Source of the DNA: CAWBCR01 sp963787375
GTDB taxonomy: Bacteria > Chloroflexota > Anaerolineae > Aggregatilineales > UBA3940
Reading direction: 5' to 3'
Assembly: GCA_963787375.1 (NCBI GenBank)
Contig: CAWBCR010000016.1
Location: forward strand, 124,001 to 188,000
DNA length: 64,000 bases
Notes under the pieces: model-generated
Database searches by the model: none
What the model saw: only the letters and a program-made list of their open reading frames with translations
What the model was told of the DNA's origin: nothing
Position numbers and translations under genes: made by a program
Shown here: one piece after another, positions 1-9,003 of the stretch
Layout of the letters: each line of letters opens with the position of its first letter
How positions within the stretch are numbered: the stretch's first letter is position 1

Positions 1-1365
1 CCAGCGGATCGGCAGCCGTCCCAGCGCTTCAAGCTCGCCGGGCCATTCGTACAGCGAGTCGAGCACCCCGGCACCATAGCGCGCTGCCAGCCGCAGCGTG
101 GCTTTGTAAGTCAGCCCATCCGGCGGCGTATCGATTTCCGGCGCGGGGTCGAGCGCATTCAGGTGATCATCGACTGATGCCATGCGCGGAAGCTGCCCGC
201 GCAGCGCCTTCAGCGCGTCGAGCGCAATGCAGCGGAAGGTCGTCAGCTTGCCGCCGGTGACGGTCAGTAGCCCCAACTCGTTCCACAGCACGTGCTCGCG
301 GCTCTCTTTCGATGGGTCGACCTCGTGCCCGCTTCCGACCACGGGTCGCACGCCGGACAGCGTCGTCATCACGTCGCGCTCCGTGAAGCCCATCGCCGGG
401 AAATGCGCCTGCACAGCCCGCAGCAAATAGCTGACCTCCTGCGGGGCGATGCTCGGCTCGCAGTCAAGGTCGCCGTCGTGATCGAGGTCCGTCGTGCCCA
501 GCAGCGTCACGTCCTCCCACGGCAGGGCGAACACCGGTCGGCCATCGTCCGGGTGCGGAAAGGCGATGGCCTGAAACAAAGGAAAGCGCTGGCCGGAGAA
601 CAGTAGGTGGCTGCCGCGCAGTGGCCGGATGCGTGGCCCTGCGCCGACCTCGCCCCGCAGGTGGTCGGCCCACGCACCCGTCGCGTTGACCACTGCCGGG
701 GCCCGCACGTCGCGGCTGCGGCCCGTTTCACGGTCGCCGACCACCACGCCGTTGACTCGTCCTGTATCGTCGCGCAGCAGCCGCTCGACGCGCGCGTAGT
801 TCAGCGCCAGCGCGCGGCCTGTCGCCACGCCCTCGCGGATGACCCGCAGCACCAGCCGCGCGTCGTCGGTGCTGGCCTCATAATAGCGGAAGCCGCCAGT
901 CAGGTGCTCGCCGGACAGCCCCGGCGACATCATCTGCACGTCCAGCGGGTCGAACGTCTCGTGGATGCGCCAGTGCCCGCCCATCCAGCCGTACAGGTGC
1001 AGCCCGATGTCCATCATCCAGCCTGGCATTTTGTCATGCTCGTAGGTCGGGTAGATGAACGGCAGCGGCTCGATCAGACCTGTTCCCTCTTCAAGCAGCG
1101 TCTCGCGCTCTGCGATGGACTGGTACGTCATGCCAAACTGGAAGTTGTTCAGGTAGCGCAGCCCACCGTGCACCAGTTTCGATGACCGGCTCGACGTACC
1201 GGAGGCGAAGTCGTTCTGTTCGAGCAGCAGCACACGCAGCCCTACGCGCACGCCTTCGCGCAGGATGCCCGCGCCGGTGATGCCGCCGCCCACCACGATC
1301 AGGTCCCACGGCTCGTTCAGCCGTTCCCACACCGATTGCCGATCCGCTGCGCCGGTTAGCAACAT
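1..1365 (-). CDS. glpD: Glycerol-3-phosphate dehydrogenase, FAD-dependent (C-terminus beyond left edge)
   Basis: Oxidises sn-glycerol 3-phosphate to dihydroxyacetone phosphate and passes electrons to quinone at the membrane (GlpD/DAO family). The frame starts at an ATG (complement of 1363-1365) and is still open at base 1, so about 455 residues are visible. Seen: FAD Rossmann motif DLIVVGGGITGAGI near residue 21, then SSRSSKLVHGGLRYL, LPWEDVTLLGTTD and TGGKLTTFR, all typical of GlpD in that order. An AAGGAG ribosome site overlaps the stop of the preceding flavin oxidase gene 12 bp away, so this is the third gene of a minus-strand operon behind a FadR-type regulator. No frame break is visible. 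Family assignment is firm; the electron acceptor is inferred. Confidence 0.93.
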   Translation of the reverse strand, partial: MLLTGAADRQSVWERLNEPWDLIVVGGGITGAGILREGVRVGLRVLLLEQNDFASGTSSRSSKLVHGGLRYLNNFQFGMTYQSIAERETLLEEGTGLIEPLPFIYPTYEHDKMPGWMMDIGLHLYGWMGGHWRIHETFDPLDVQMMSPGLSGEHLTGGFRYYEASTDDARLVLRVIREGVATGRALALNYARVERLLRDDTGRVNGVVVGDRETGRSRDVRAPAVVNATGAWADHLRGEVGAGPRIRPLRGSHLLFSGQRFPLFQAIAFPHPDDGRPVFALPWEDVTLLGTTDLDHDGDLDCEPSIAPQEVSYLLRAVQAHFPAMGFTERDVMTTLSGVRPVVGSGHEVDPSKESREHVLWNELGLLTVTGGKLTTFRCIALDALKALRGQLPRMASVDDHLNALDPAPEIDTPPDGLTYKATLRLAARYGAGVLDSLYEWPGELEALGRLPIRW

Positions 1366-1377
1366 GTTCCCTGCTCC

Positions 1378-2986
1378 TTACACTCCCTGCTCCGCGAACA
1401 GCTTGCCGGGGTTCAGCAGCCCGTCCGGGTCGCAGACGTGCGCCGCCTCGCGGATCAGGTCCATCCCCAGCGGCCCCTTTTCGGCGGGCAGGTACGGCGC
1501 GTGGTCGGCGCCCACCCCGTGCTGGTGGCTGATCGTCCCACCGTGCGCCACGACCGTTTCGCTGGCGGTGCGTTTCATCCGCTGCCACAGGTCCACCGTC
1601 TGATCCGGGTCCGGCTGCGCCCGGAAGATATACGTCACGTAGATGCTCGCGCCTGTCTCGTACAGGTGCGACAGATGCGCGAACACGTACGCCCGCTCGC
1701 CGCTGCCCGCCAGCGCCCGTGTAAGGCTGCCGGTGATGTCTTCAGCCGCCGCCAGTACATCCGACCACGGCACGATGGTTTCCAGCGTGTCGATGGCATA
1801 GCCGCGCTCCCACAGCGTGTTGCGCAGGTAGGGCGTCAGGAAGCGGCCCTTGCGCCAGGTGTGCCCCATGTACTGCCCGGTGAAGACCCCGCCATGCCGC
1901 CGCGCAATGCCGACCGCCCGCGCCCGCCCCTCGGCAACCGTTCGCCGTGTGCCCGTTGCGCCGAACAGCAGGATGCACTTGGCGGGCCGCCGGTAGCCCA
2001 GCAGCCCCAGCCCGCGATGCGCCAGGTTGACCAGGCTCTCGTGCCCGGCCAGCGTCAGCGTGGCCTCGGTCTCCGCACCGTTGCTGAAGCGCAGCATCGA
2101 CAGCGGCAGCCGCGCCTGCGCCATCTCGCGCACTGCGGCAGCACCTTCTTCCCAGGTGTGGAAGATGGCCGCGAAGAAACGCTCGTCCTCCGGCAGCCGT
2201 GAGACGCGCACCGTCGCCTGTGTGACGACGCCCATGCGCCCCTCGGAACCCATCACCCACTGCCGCAGGTCGGGCCCGGCGGCGCTGGCCGGGTACGGAT
2301 TCATGTCCATCCGCCCGGCAGGCGACACCAGCCGCCCGCCTGCGAACAACCTCTCGATACGCCCATAGCGCAGCGACTGCTGCCCGCTGGAGCGAGTCGC
2401 CACCCAGCCTCCCAGTGTCGAGTACTCGAACGACTGCGGGTAGTGTCCCAATGTGTAGCCCTGCGCCCGCAGCGCCGCCTCGACATATGGCCCCCGGATG
2501 CCTGCCCCGAAGGTCGCCAGCCGGCTCGTCTCGTCGAGCTTCAGCAGTTGGTCCATGCGAGACAGGTCCAAGCTGATGGCGGGTGGCCCGTCCGCCTGCG
2601 GGTTGATGCCGCCCACCACGCTCGTCCCGCCGCCGTAGGGGATCAGCACGCAGCCGGTTTCGCGCGCGTAGCCGTACAGCGTCTCGATGTCTTCATCGCC
2701 GCTGGGGTAAGCCACCCCCGCCGGGAAGCTCGTGACGCGCCCGCTTCGCAGCGCCACCCAGTCCGGCAGCGACTGCCCGCGCGCGTGCCGCGCCCGGTCT
2801 GCCGGATCGGTGTCGATCAGCGGGTGGGCGGGCAGGTGTGAGTTCGGGCACCTGCGCAGCGACCTGCTCAAACGTGGCATCCTGCGGCATCGCCGCCTGC
2901 CCGATCTGCTCGCCCAGCCATTCCAGCGCCCCCGCCGGGACCGGGTAATCCACGGTATCGTCGCCCCAGCCATTCCAGCGCCGCAT
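1378..2986 (-). CDS. FAD-linked oxidase, alkyl-DHAP synthase-like (one frame break)
   Basis: Flavoprotein of the FAD_binding_4 / FAD-oxidase_C class. Best match by eye is the alkyldihydroxyacetonephosphate synthase (AGPS) branch: N-terminal MRRWNGWGDD, then GQSLPDWVALRSG, the FAD loop GGGTSVVGG, and C-terminal SHQHGVG and CDPDGLLNPGKLF. AGPS itself has three consecutive His where this protein has H-Q-H, so it may not make ether lipids; a 2-hydroxyacid or glycerol-derivative dehydrogenase is the alternative. The N-terminal about 45 residues lie in a different frame from the rest; one base near 2855 is missing or extra. Start chosen at 2986, where the AGPS-like N-terminus begins. It sits between the GntR regulator and glpD in one operon, which ties it to glycerol phosphate or glycerol-ether metabolism (inference). 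Confidence 0.8.
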
Positions 2987-3006
2987 CGCCGCGTCCCCTT
3001 TCCCGG

Positions 3007-3720
3007 TTACCCGGAGGCCTTCATAATGCGGTTCCACAGGTTGATGCTGTGCTGCATCACCTGCTCGGTCAGCGCGCGGGCTCCCTGAGCATCGCTCTCC
3101 GACGCCGCCGCGCGCAGATCGCCGTAGAACTGTCGCGACGTCTCCCGCGATTCGGTCAGCCGGAAGTACGTCCGGGCCATGTCTTCATAGAACCCGGCAA
3201 AGCCATTGAGCATCAACGTGTAGACCGGGTTGGTTGAGAGGACCGTCAGTTGGTGGTGCAGCCGCCAATCGGCGGCGGCGAACGCCTCGGCGTCGTCGTC
3301 GAGATCGGCCAGCAGCGCGTCGATCAGCGCGACGACCTGCGCGGCATTGTGCCGGACCGCCGCCGCGGTGTAGATCGGGGCCAGCGCCGTGCGCACCTCT
3401 AGAAGCTGCGGCACGAATGCCCCCGGCAGCATCGCCTGGTGCGCGATCAGCGTGGCCAGCACGTTCAGGTTGCCCTCCGTCCAGATGTCACGCACGCGCG
3501 TGCGTTTCCCCTGCTGGATGTCGAGCCAGCCGTCTGTGGCCAGCCGCTGGAGCGCCTCGCGCAGCGTCGAGCGCGTCACGCCTAGCATCTCGGAGAGCTG
3601 GCGTTCGGCAGGTAGTGCGCTGTTGGCCGGGAAGGTGCCGTCCAGGATGGCGTCGATCAGGCGCGCGGTGGTGAGTTCGGCGGGTTTTGGAGGGGCGGAC
3701 CATTCAGGCAAGGCAGACAT
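3007..3720 (-). CDS. GntR-family transcriptional regulator, FadR-like
   Basis: DNA-binding repressor or activator of 237 residues. An N-terminal winged helix (about residues 15-80; LPAERQLSEMLGVTRSTLREAL is split over the recognition helix) is followed by an all-helical ligand domain. The segment NLNVLATLIAH after the wing and the helical C-terminus with DWRLHH resemble FadR (acyl-CoA responsive) more than FCD-type GntR proteins. Start ATG at 3718-3720 has AGGAG upstream. It is the first gene of the operon with the flavin oxidase and glpD. A FadR-like palindrome lies between the promoter and this start, so autoregulation is likely. The effector (acyl-CoA, glycerol phosphate or another) cannot be read from sequence. 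Confidence 0.88.
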   Translation of the reverse strand: MSALPEWSAPPKPAELTTARLIDAILDGTFPANSALPAERQLSEMLGVTRSTLREALQRLATDGWLDIQQGKRTRVRDIWTEGNLNVLATLIAHQAMLPGAFVPQLLEVRTALAPIYTAAAVRHNAAQVVALIDALLADLDDDAEAFAAADWRLHHQLTVLSTNPVYTLMLNGFAGFYEDMARTYFRLTESRETSRQFYGDLRAAASESDAQGARALTEQVMQHSINLWNRIMKASG

Positions 3721-3738
3721 ACCGGGTATCTCCTGAAT

Positions 3739-3760
3739 ACTGGTCGGACCACTGACCAGT
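3739..3760. promoter_or_regulatory. Probable FadR-type operator
   Basis: ACTGGTC and GACCAGT form an inverted repeat with an 8-bp centre. Inside it is TGGTCGGACCA (3741-3751), which matches the TGGTCnGACCA core of the E. coli FadR site. It lies 19 bp upstream of the regulator start codon and at about +1 of the predicted promoter, the usual place for repression. Confidence 0.65.
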
Positions 3761-3767
3761 TTCTTAT

Positions 3768-3796
3768 ACTCTACGCCTGATTTTATCGTGCGTCAA
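3768..3796 (-). promoter_or_regulatory. Predicted sigma-70-type promoter of the gntR-oxidase-glpD operon
   Basis: On the minus strand, TTGACG (3791-3796), 17-bp spacer, TAGAGT (3768-3773). The start of transcription would fall at about 3760, at the edge of the FadR-like palindrome. Confidence 0.45.
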
Positions 3797-3880
3797 GTGG
3801 ATTCTCCGCCGCTTGACGCGCCTGCTGTACAGGCATATCATGAACATAAGTTCTATTCCGCGCAGCAGGAGCAGCCTACC

Positions 3881-4603
3881 ATGCCAGATGAAGACGTCAC
3901 TGCCCCAATTGCGGCTCTCATCGCTGAGCTTCAGGCGCAGGGTAACCCCGACCGCGCCGTGCACGAAAAAGCCTACATGAAGAGCCGGCGTGATTTCTAC
4001 GGCGTCACCAAACCGGCCATCGACCGGTTAGCGCGCGCGTTCTACCTCGCGCATAAGCCGCTTTCTGCCGATGCCCTTATTCCGCACATCGACCGCCTGT
4101 TCCGCGCCGCTAACTTCGATGAGACCTCGTTGGGCGTGTCGCTGGCCGCCTGCTACGCGGATGCGTTTAACGTCGATCACCTTGAGCATCCGCTGTCCGA
4201 CTGGTTCGACCAATGCGAGGGCTGGGCGCACTGTGACGAGCTGGCCGCGCACGTCGCAGGCGCGGTGATCCTGGCCGACCCATCCGGCGTCCCGACTGTC
4301 TACGCGTGGCGCACCCGCCCCGTGCTGTGGACACGCCGCGCCTCGATCCTCTCGCACCTGCTGGCTATCCGCGCCAGAAGTGTCCCGCTCGGCCTGTTCC
4401 TCGACACCTGCGAATCGCTGCTGGATGACCGCGAGTGGTTCATCCGCAAGGCCATCGGCTGGGGTCTGCGTGAGCTGTCCACACGCTACCCGCAGGAGAC
4501 ATTCGATTTCCTGATGCAGCACCGCGAGCGGGCCTCGCGTCTCACGCTGCGCGAAGGCGCGCGCAAGCTGCCGGCGGACCTTCAGCGCCAGGTCCTCGAA
4601 TAA
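3881..4603 (+). CDS. DNA alkylation repair protein (AlkD-like HEAT-repeat glycosylase)
   Basis: Removes alkylated bases (AlkC/AlkD superfamily, ALK-type HEAT-like repeats), acting on chromosomal DNA. About 240 residues, normal for the family. The diagnostic block DREWFIRKAIGWGLRE lies near residue 190, followed by helices ending in ARKLPADLQ. An upstream in-frame ATG exists at 3788, but GCAGGAG lies about 10 bases before the ATG at 3881 and the family N-terminus begins there, so 3881 is used. Divergent from the gntR operon; the 160-bp gap holds the FadR-like operator, so this gene could also feel that regulator (inference). Confidence 0.85.
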   Translation: MPDEDVTAPIAALIAELQAQGNPDRAVHEKAYMKSRRDFYGVTKPAIDRLARAFYLAHKPLSADALIPHIDRLFRAANFDETSLGVSLAACYADAFNVDHLEHPLSDWFDQCEGWAHCDELAAHVAGAVILADPSGVPTVYAWRTRPVLWTRRASILSHLLAIRARSVPLGLFLDTCESLLDDREWFIRKAIGWGLRELSTRYPQETFDFLMQHRERASRLTLREGARKLPADLQRQVLE

Positions 4604-4705
4604 GCAGCAGCGCCCCCCTGATTTGTTCCATGCTCTCACCGGGTCTAAAATCAAAACTGGGTTTGGATGGGACAACGTCCTTTCTGGCCCAGGAGACTCC
4701 GGACC

Positions 4706-5392
4706 ATGCCCGACAATACACACAATACAATCGTGCGGGCCATCCTCTCCTGGATAGACGCCGGTGGCCGGCAGACCGCAGACCTGCACGAAGGCGACAC
4801 CGTGGGCGTTGGCCGCGAGCCCGGCAACGAGATCCTCATCGCCAGCCCGCACGTCTCACGTCGGCACGCGGTTATCACCTGGCGCAGCGGCTGGTTTGTG
4901 ATATCAGACCTGGGTAGCCTCGCCGGTACGCAGGTCAACGGCAGGCTGATCGACGCCCCAACACCCCTGCACGGTGGCGACATTCTGACCTTCTTCGACG
5001 TCGAGATGAGCTTTCATCTCGTGGCGCAGCGCAAGGAGTCTGGTACGCAAGCAGCCAGCCAGCCGGCGGTTATCACGGCCAGCGCCACGCAAGACCGGCT
5101 CGTGATCAGCAGTGGGCCGCAGGAGGGCCGCGAGGTCGCGCTGTCCGGCAGCAGAATGGTGATTGGCCGCGCGAACTCCGGTGCCGCGTTTGACATTGCC
5201 CTTCAGGATCGCTCCGTCTCGCGGCCTCACGCCCAGGTTGAGAAGATCGACAGCCGTTATGTGCTGACCGACCTGGGCAGCGCCAACGGCACGCTGGTCA
5301 ATGGCAGGCTTATCGAGGAGCCGACGCCTCTCAAAAACGGTGATGTGCTGCTGATCGGAGAGACAACGATTCTGTTCAGAGCCGGGAAATAA
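4706..5392 (+). CDS. Tandem FHA-domain protein
   Basis: Two forkhead-associated phosphothreonine-binding domains in one protein of 228 residues with nothing else. FHA1 (about residues 25-105) shows VGREPGNEI, SPHVSRRHAVI and DLGSLAGTQVNGRLI. FHA2 (about 140-225) shows IGRANSGAAF, DRSVSRPHAQV and DLGSANGTLVNGRLI. Both keep the GR, S-x-x-H and NG residues used for phosphopeptide binding, so both look functional. Start at 4706 follows CAGGAG; an in-frame ATG at 4667 lacks a site. Such proteins act as Ser/Thr-kinase signalling adaptors; no kinase gene is in the window. Convergent with the TPR gene across a hairpin terminator. Confidence 0.9.
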   Translation: MPDNTHNTIVRAILSWIDAGGRQTADLHEGDTVGVGREPGNEILIASPHVSRRHAVITWRSGWFVISDLGSLAGTQVNGRLIDAPTPLHGGDILTFFDVEMSFHLVAQRKESGTQAASQPAVITASATQDRLVISSGPQEGREVALSGSRMVIGRANSGAAFDIALQDRSVSRPHAQVEKIDSRYVLTDLGSANGTLVNGRLIEEPTPLKNGDVLLIGETTILFRAGK

Positions 5393-5437
5393 CGGCCAGC
5401 GCAGCAGTCGGCGGCAGACCTGAGCCCGAGCGCAAAA

Positions 5438-5466
5438 CAGGCCGGTGCGTTGTTTGCACCGGCCTG
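5438..5466. terminator. Hairpin terminator between convergent genes
   Basis: Perfect 11-bp stem CAGGCCGGTGC / GCACCGGCCTG with a 7-base loop. On the minus strand it is followed by TTTT, so it can end the TPR-gene transcript; it also lies just past the FHA gene stop. Confidence 0.75.
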
Positions 5467-5491
5467 TCGATTCCAGTTGCCGCTCCGCGCC

Positions 5492-7003
5492 TCAGGGTGC
5501 CGCCGTCGGCGTGCCCAGCAGCGTATCCTTCTGACCCTGAATGTAGCTGTACAGCGGGTCGGTGTCCGGGGCCAGGTCCAGGTACTGGTTGAGGTCGTCG
5601 ACTGCCGCCTGCGTGTTGCCCTGCTCCGCGTAGGCCAGCCCGCGGCTGGCGTAATACAGCGGCGTGGCCGGGTCAAGCTGGATGGCCTGGTTGTAGTCCG
5701 GGATAGCCTTGTCGAGGTCGCCCATATACTGGTAAGCAGTCCCCCGGTTGTTATAGGCCAGCGCGTTGGTGGGGTCAAGCTCGATGGCCTTGTTGGCGTC
5801 GTCCAGCGCGGCCTGGAGGTCCTTGGTGACTTCCAGGTAGATGTAGGCCCGGTTGTTGTAGGCACGCACGTAGTTCGGGTTGATCTCAATCGATTGCGAG
5901 AAATCGGCCAGCGCCTGGTCGGCATTGCCCAGCAGCAGGTTAACATACCCGCGATTGTTGTAAGCCGTGTATAGCTGCGGGTCGAGCTGGATCGCCTGGT
6001 TCAGATCGTCAATCGACTGGTTCAGTTGGTCGACGTCCTGATTCTTGTAGCCCAGGTAGCCCTCCGCCAGCCCCAGGTAGAAGTACACAATTGCCCGGTT
6101 GGCGTCCGAGTTGCTGCCGCTGATCTCGCTTTGCGCCGCTTCCTGCAGCAGCGGGATCGACTGCTCGGCGTTGCCGCTCAGCAGCGTGATCTGCCCCAGG
6201 CTAAACAGCATCAGGTATTCGAAGTCGTTGGGCGCGCCCTCGACTACATACGCCGTGAAGGTTGGCAGGTCGGTATTGAGCGTCGTGCCCAGCGATGGCA
6301 GCGGGTTTTCCTCACTGCCTTTGATGATGCTCTGCTCTGGCTCTTTGATCTCAAAGAAGGGCTCGAAGGCGTAGTCGTCAGCCGTCCCCCAGATGACCAG
6401 CGTCGCGTTGTACTTGTCGCTAATCGCCAGCGCATCGTCCCGCACTTCGGGTGCGACGCCGTCCAGCCGCTCGACGCGTACGTGGGAGAGGCTCAGGCTT
6501 GACACGCGGTCAGTGAGCGCACGGTATATCCGCGTAGCGGCGGTTGCGCCCTGTGTGCCGGTAAAGTCGGGCACGACGACCAGCATTTCGCCCTCTGCAG
6601 CCGGCTCAAACGGTGGCTTGGGCGTGGCCGTCGGGGCGGCCAGCGTTTGCAGCGACTGGTTGGCCTCTCCGATCCCCTGCCCAACCGTATCAAGGCCGGC
6701 GGCGGTCGTTGCCTGTCCCTGGTTGACGGTCTCAGATACCTGGTTGGCGACCTGCTGCGATGAGGCTTGCTGGCCGCGCAAGACGAAAAACACCACCACG
6801 ATCAAGCCAACGGCCAGCGCGCCCAGCCCCCCGATCACCACCGGCAGCGGCAGTTTCTGGATGATCGTCTCTTGCTCGTAGCGTTGCTGGATGATATCGT
6901 GTCCGGCGACGTTCAGTTCGCCATCGACGTTGCCCTGAACGCCAATGTTGATGTCCTGCCGCTTCGATTCGTCTTGATCTGCCTGTTCGGGTTCGTCCGT
7001 CAT
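5492..7003 (-). CDS. Membrane-anchored TPR-repeat protein
   Basis: 503 residues. A polar N-terminus contains NIGVQGNVDGELNVAGHDII (about residues 18-37). One transmembrane helix follows at about 54-76, then a Thr/Pro linker (ATPKPP), a mixed alpha/beta region with VVVPDFTG and TLVIWGTADDY, and at least five TPRs from about residue 280 (repeats ending NPNYVRAYNNRAYIYLE and DPTNALAYNNRGTAYQYM). No enzyme motif is seen. The bulk is predicted outside the membrane on the side opposite the short N-terminus. TPRs suggest a protein-assembly or sensing scaffold; the exact job is unknown. Start ATG follows GAGGAAG. It is monocistronic, divergent from the carboxylase operon. Confidence 0.8.
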   Translation of the reverse strand: MTDEPEQADQDESKRQDINIGVQGNVDGELNVAGHDIIQQRYEQETIIQKLPLPVVIGGLGALAVGLIVVVFFVLRGQQASSQQVANQVSETVNQGQATTAAGLDTVGQGIGEANQSLQTLAAPTATPKPPFEPAAEGEMLVVVPDFTGTQGATAATRIYRALTDRVSSLSLSHVRVERLDGVAPEVRDDALAISDKYNATLVIWGTADDYAFEPFFEIKEPEQSIIKGSEENPLPSLGTTLNTDLPTFTAYVVEGAPNDFEYLMLFSLGQITLLSGNAEQSIPLLQEAAQSEISGSNSDANRAIVYFYLGLAEGYLGYKNQDVDQLNQSIDDLNQAIQLDPQLYTAYNNRGYVNLLLGNADQALADFSQSIEINPNYVRAYNNRAYIYLEVTKDLQAALDDANKAIELDPTNALAYNNRGTAYQYMGDLDKAIPDYNQAIQLDPATPLYYASRGLAYAEQGNTQAAVDDLNQYLDLAPDTDPLYSYIQGQKDTLLGTPTAAP

Positions 7004-7191
7004 TTCTGAGCTTCCTCCAGGCGAGGCTGCCAGAGTCTGTTGGCCCGGCTTGGCGACTGGCCGGGCGCGGCCAGTTTTCTGGCAGTGGCATCGCTACCCC
7101 ACATGCTACTATGGAGTCGCCGCAGGATCAACAACGCTTTGCCGCGCATAACACTGCTTCACGGGTGGGGCTGGCCAGCACTGCCTGTTCC

Positions 7192-7253
7192 GGCGCTTTT
7201 TGTCACACCCCGAATGTCCTGAAAGGGTCCCAAAACTGCGTTACGAAAGCGCC
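7192..7253. repeat. Dispersed intergenic repeat, copy A
   Basis: About 60 bp that align almost base for base with 51790-51850. The shared core reads CGCTTTTTGTCACA, then GAATGTCC/AAATGTCC, GGTCCCA, GCGTTAC and GCGC. The ends of this copy are an inverted repeat, GGCGCTTT (7192-7199) and AAAGCGCC (7246-7253). It ends about 20 bp before a -35-like element. Confidence 0.7.
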
Positions 7254-7271
7254 GCCGGGATGTCCCTGGGG

Positions 7272-7299
7272 TTTGTTTCCCCTCAAAGCGTGTTAAACT
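7272..7299 (+). promoter_or_regulatory. Weak candidate promoter of the carboxylase genes
   Basis: TTTGTT (7272-7277), 16-bp spacer, TAAACT (7294-7299). Only a partial match to sigma-70 hexamers, but its position relative to the repeat mirrors the better promoter at 51866-51893. Confidence 0.35.
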
Positions 7300-7315
7300 C
7301 TACAACGAGAACAGC

Positions 7316-8953
7316 GTGAGCACAACCAGCCAAGAGAAACCTATGCAGGTGCTTCAATCAATCATCGATACGCACGGCGAGGCGTTCCAGGCGAACGCCG
7401 CGCACAACCGGGCGCTGGCTGCCGACCTGCGTCAGCGGCTGGCGCAAATCCGGCAGGGTGGCGGCGAGAAATACCGCCAGCACCACGAAGAACAGGGCAA
7501 GCTGTTCGTGCGTGACCGCATCGACCGGCTGCTTGACCCCGGCTCGCCGTTTCTGGAGATCGCGCCGCTGGCTGCCTGGGATCTGTACGACGGCAGCGCG
7601 CCCAGCGCGGGGATCGTGGCCGGCGTCGGGCGCGTCTCAGGCCGTGAGTGCCTGATCCTGGCCAACGATGCCACCGTCAAAGGCGGCAGCTATTTCCCGA
7701 TGACGGTCAAAAAGCACCTGCGTGCACAGCAGATCGCGCTGCAAAACCACCTGCCCTGCATCTACCTCGTCGATTCCGGCGGCGCGTTCCTGCCGATGCA
7801 GGACGAGGTCTTCCCCGACCACGACGACTTCGGGCGCATCTTCTACAATCAGGCGGTGATGAGCGCAGCAGGCATCCCGCAGATTTCCGCCGTGATGGGC
7901 TCCTGCACGGCAGGTGGGGCCTACGTGCCTGCCATGAGCGACGAGACAGTCATCGTCAGCGGGACCGGCACGATCTTTCTGGGCGGGCCGCCGCTGGTCA
8001 AGGCGGCCACCGGCGAAGAGGTATCCGCCGAAGACCTGGGCGGTGCGTACGTCCATACCCACATCTCCGGCGTGTCCGACCACTTTGCCGAGGACGACGC
8101 CCACGCGCTTCAGATCGTGCGCGACATCGTCGCCACGCTGAACACCGCCAAGCGGGTCGACCTCGACCTCGCCCCACCGGAGGACCCGCTGTATGATCCC
8201 GCTGAGTTGTACGGCATCATCCCCGCCACCTTCCGCGAGGTGTATGACGTGCGCGAGGTGATCGCCCGTCTGGTCGACGGCTCGCGCTTCCGTGAGTTCA
8301 AGGCCAACTACGGCGAGACACTCGTCACCGGCTTTGCCCGCATCGACGGTTACCCGGTCGGCATCATCGCCAACAACGGTGTCTTGTTCAGCGAGAGCGC
8401 GCTCAAGGGTGCGCATTTCGTCGAGCTGTGCACGATGCGCCGCATTCCGTTGCTGTTCTTGCAGAACATCACCGGCTTCATGGTCGGCAAGGAGTATGAG
8501 CAGGGCGGTATCGCCAAAGACGGGGCGAAGATGGTGCACGCCGTCGCCAATGCGCGCGTCCCCAAGCTGACGGTCATCATCGGCGGCAGCTTTGGCGCAG
8601 GCAACTATGCGATGTGCGGTCGGGCCTACAACCCCCGCTTCCTGTGGATGTGGCCCAACGCCCGCATCAGCGTGATGGGCGGTGAGCAGGCAGCAAACGT
8701 GCTGGTAACCATCAAGCAGGATCAGCTTGAGCGGCGCGGCGAGCCACTGATGGACGGCGCGCAGTTGGCCGATTTCAAGCAGCCCATCCTCGACAAGTAC
8801 GAGCGCGAGGGCTCGCCCTACTATTCGACCGCCCGGCTGTGGGATGATGGCATCCTCGACCCGCCGGAGACACGCCGGGTGCTGGGGCTGGCGCTGAGCG
8901 CATGCCTCAACGCCCCGGTCGAGGAGACGCAATACGGGGTCTTCAGAATGTAG
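7316..8953 (+). CDS. mccB: Acyl-CoA carboxylase carboxyltransferase, methylcrotonyl-CoA type
   Basis: Carboxyltransferase beta subunit that moves CO2 from biotin to an acyl-CoA. 545 residues in the usual single-chain beta layout with N- and C-terminal crotonase-like halves. FPDHDDFGRIFYNQA, MGSCTAGGAYVPAMSDE and GGSFGAGNYAMCGRAYNPRF are typical of 3-methylcrotonyl-CoA carboxylase beta, as is the C-terminal YGVFRM. Geranyl- or propionyl-CoA specificity cannot be excluded. Start is GTG 7316 (ACGAGA upstream) or ATG 7343 (AAGAGA upstream). Followed by the biotin carboxylase and biotin carrier genes, so the complete enzyme is encoded here. Probable role: leucine/isovalerate breakdown. Confidence 0.9.
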   Translation: MSTTSQEKPMQVLQSIIDTHGEAFQANAAHNRALAADLRQRLAQIRQGGGEKYRQHHEEQGKLFVRDRIDRLLDPGSPFLEIAPLAAWDLYDGSAPSAGIVAGVGRVSGRECLILANDATVKGGSYFPMTVKKHLRAQQIALQNHLPCIYLVDSGGAFLPMQDEVFPDHDDFGRIFYNQAVMSAAGIPQISAVMGSCTAGGAYVPAMSDETVIVSGTGTIFLGGPPLVKAATGEEVSAEDLGGAYVHTHISGVSDHFAEDDAHALQIVRDIVATLNTAKRVDLDLAPPEDPLYDPAELYGIIPATFREVYDVREVIARLVDGSRFREFKANYGETLVTGFARIDGYPVGIIANNGVLFSESALKGAHFVELCTMRRIPLLFLQNITGFMVGKEYEQGGIAKDGAKMVHAVANARVPKLTVIIGGSFGAGNYAMCGRAYNPRFLWMWPNARISVMGGEQAANVLVTIKQDQLERRGEPLMDGAQLADFKQPILDKYEREGSPYYSTARLWDDGILDPPETRRVLGLALSACLNAPVEETQYGVFRM

Positions 8954-9003
8954 AGCCCCACTATGACTGGCCTCCCTGCCCCAACCATGTGTATAGTAAA
9001 GGC

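Larger units (their letters stand above)
7004..7315. other. Intergenic region between divergent TPR and carboxylase genes
   Basis: 312 bp without a convincing gene. It holds the short dispersed repeat copy at 7192-7253 and a weak promoter for the carboxylase genes. I see no RNA gene. Confidence 0.6.

Noticed and set aside
7637..8932. 431-codon minus-strand frame
   Set aside because: Antisense to mccB, which is strongly conserved; no independent evidence.
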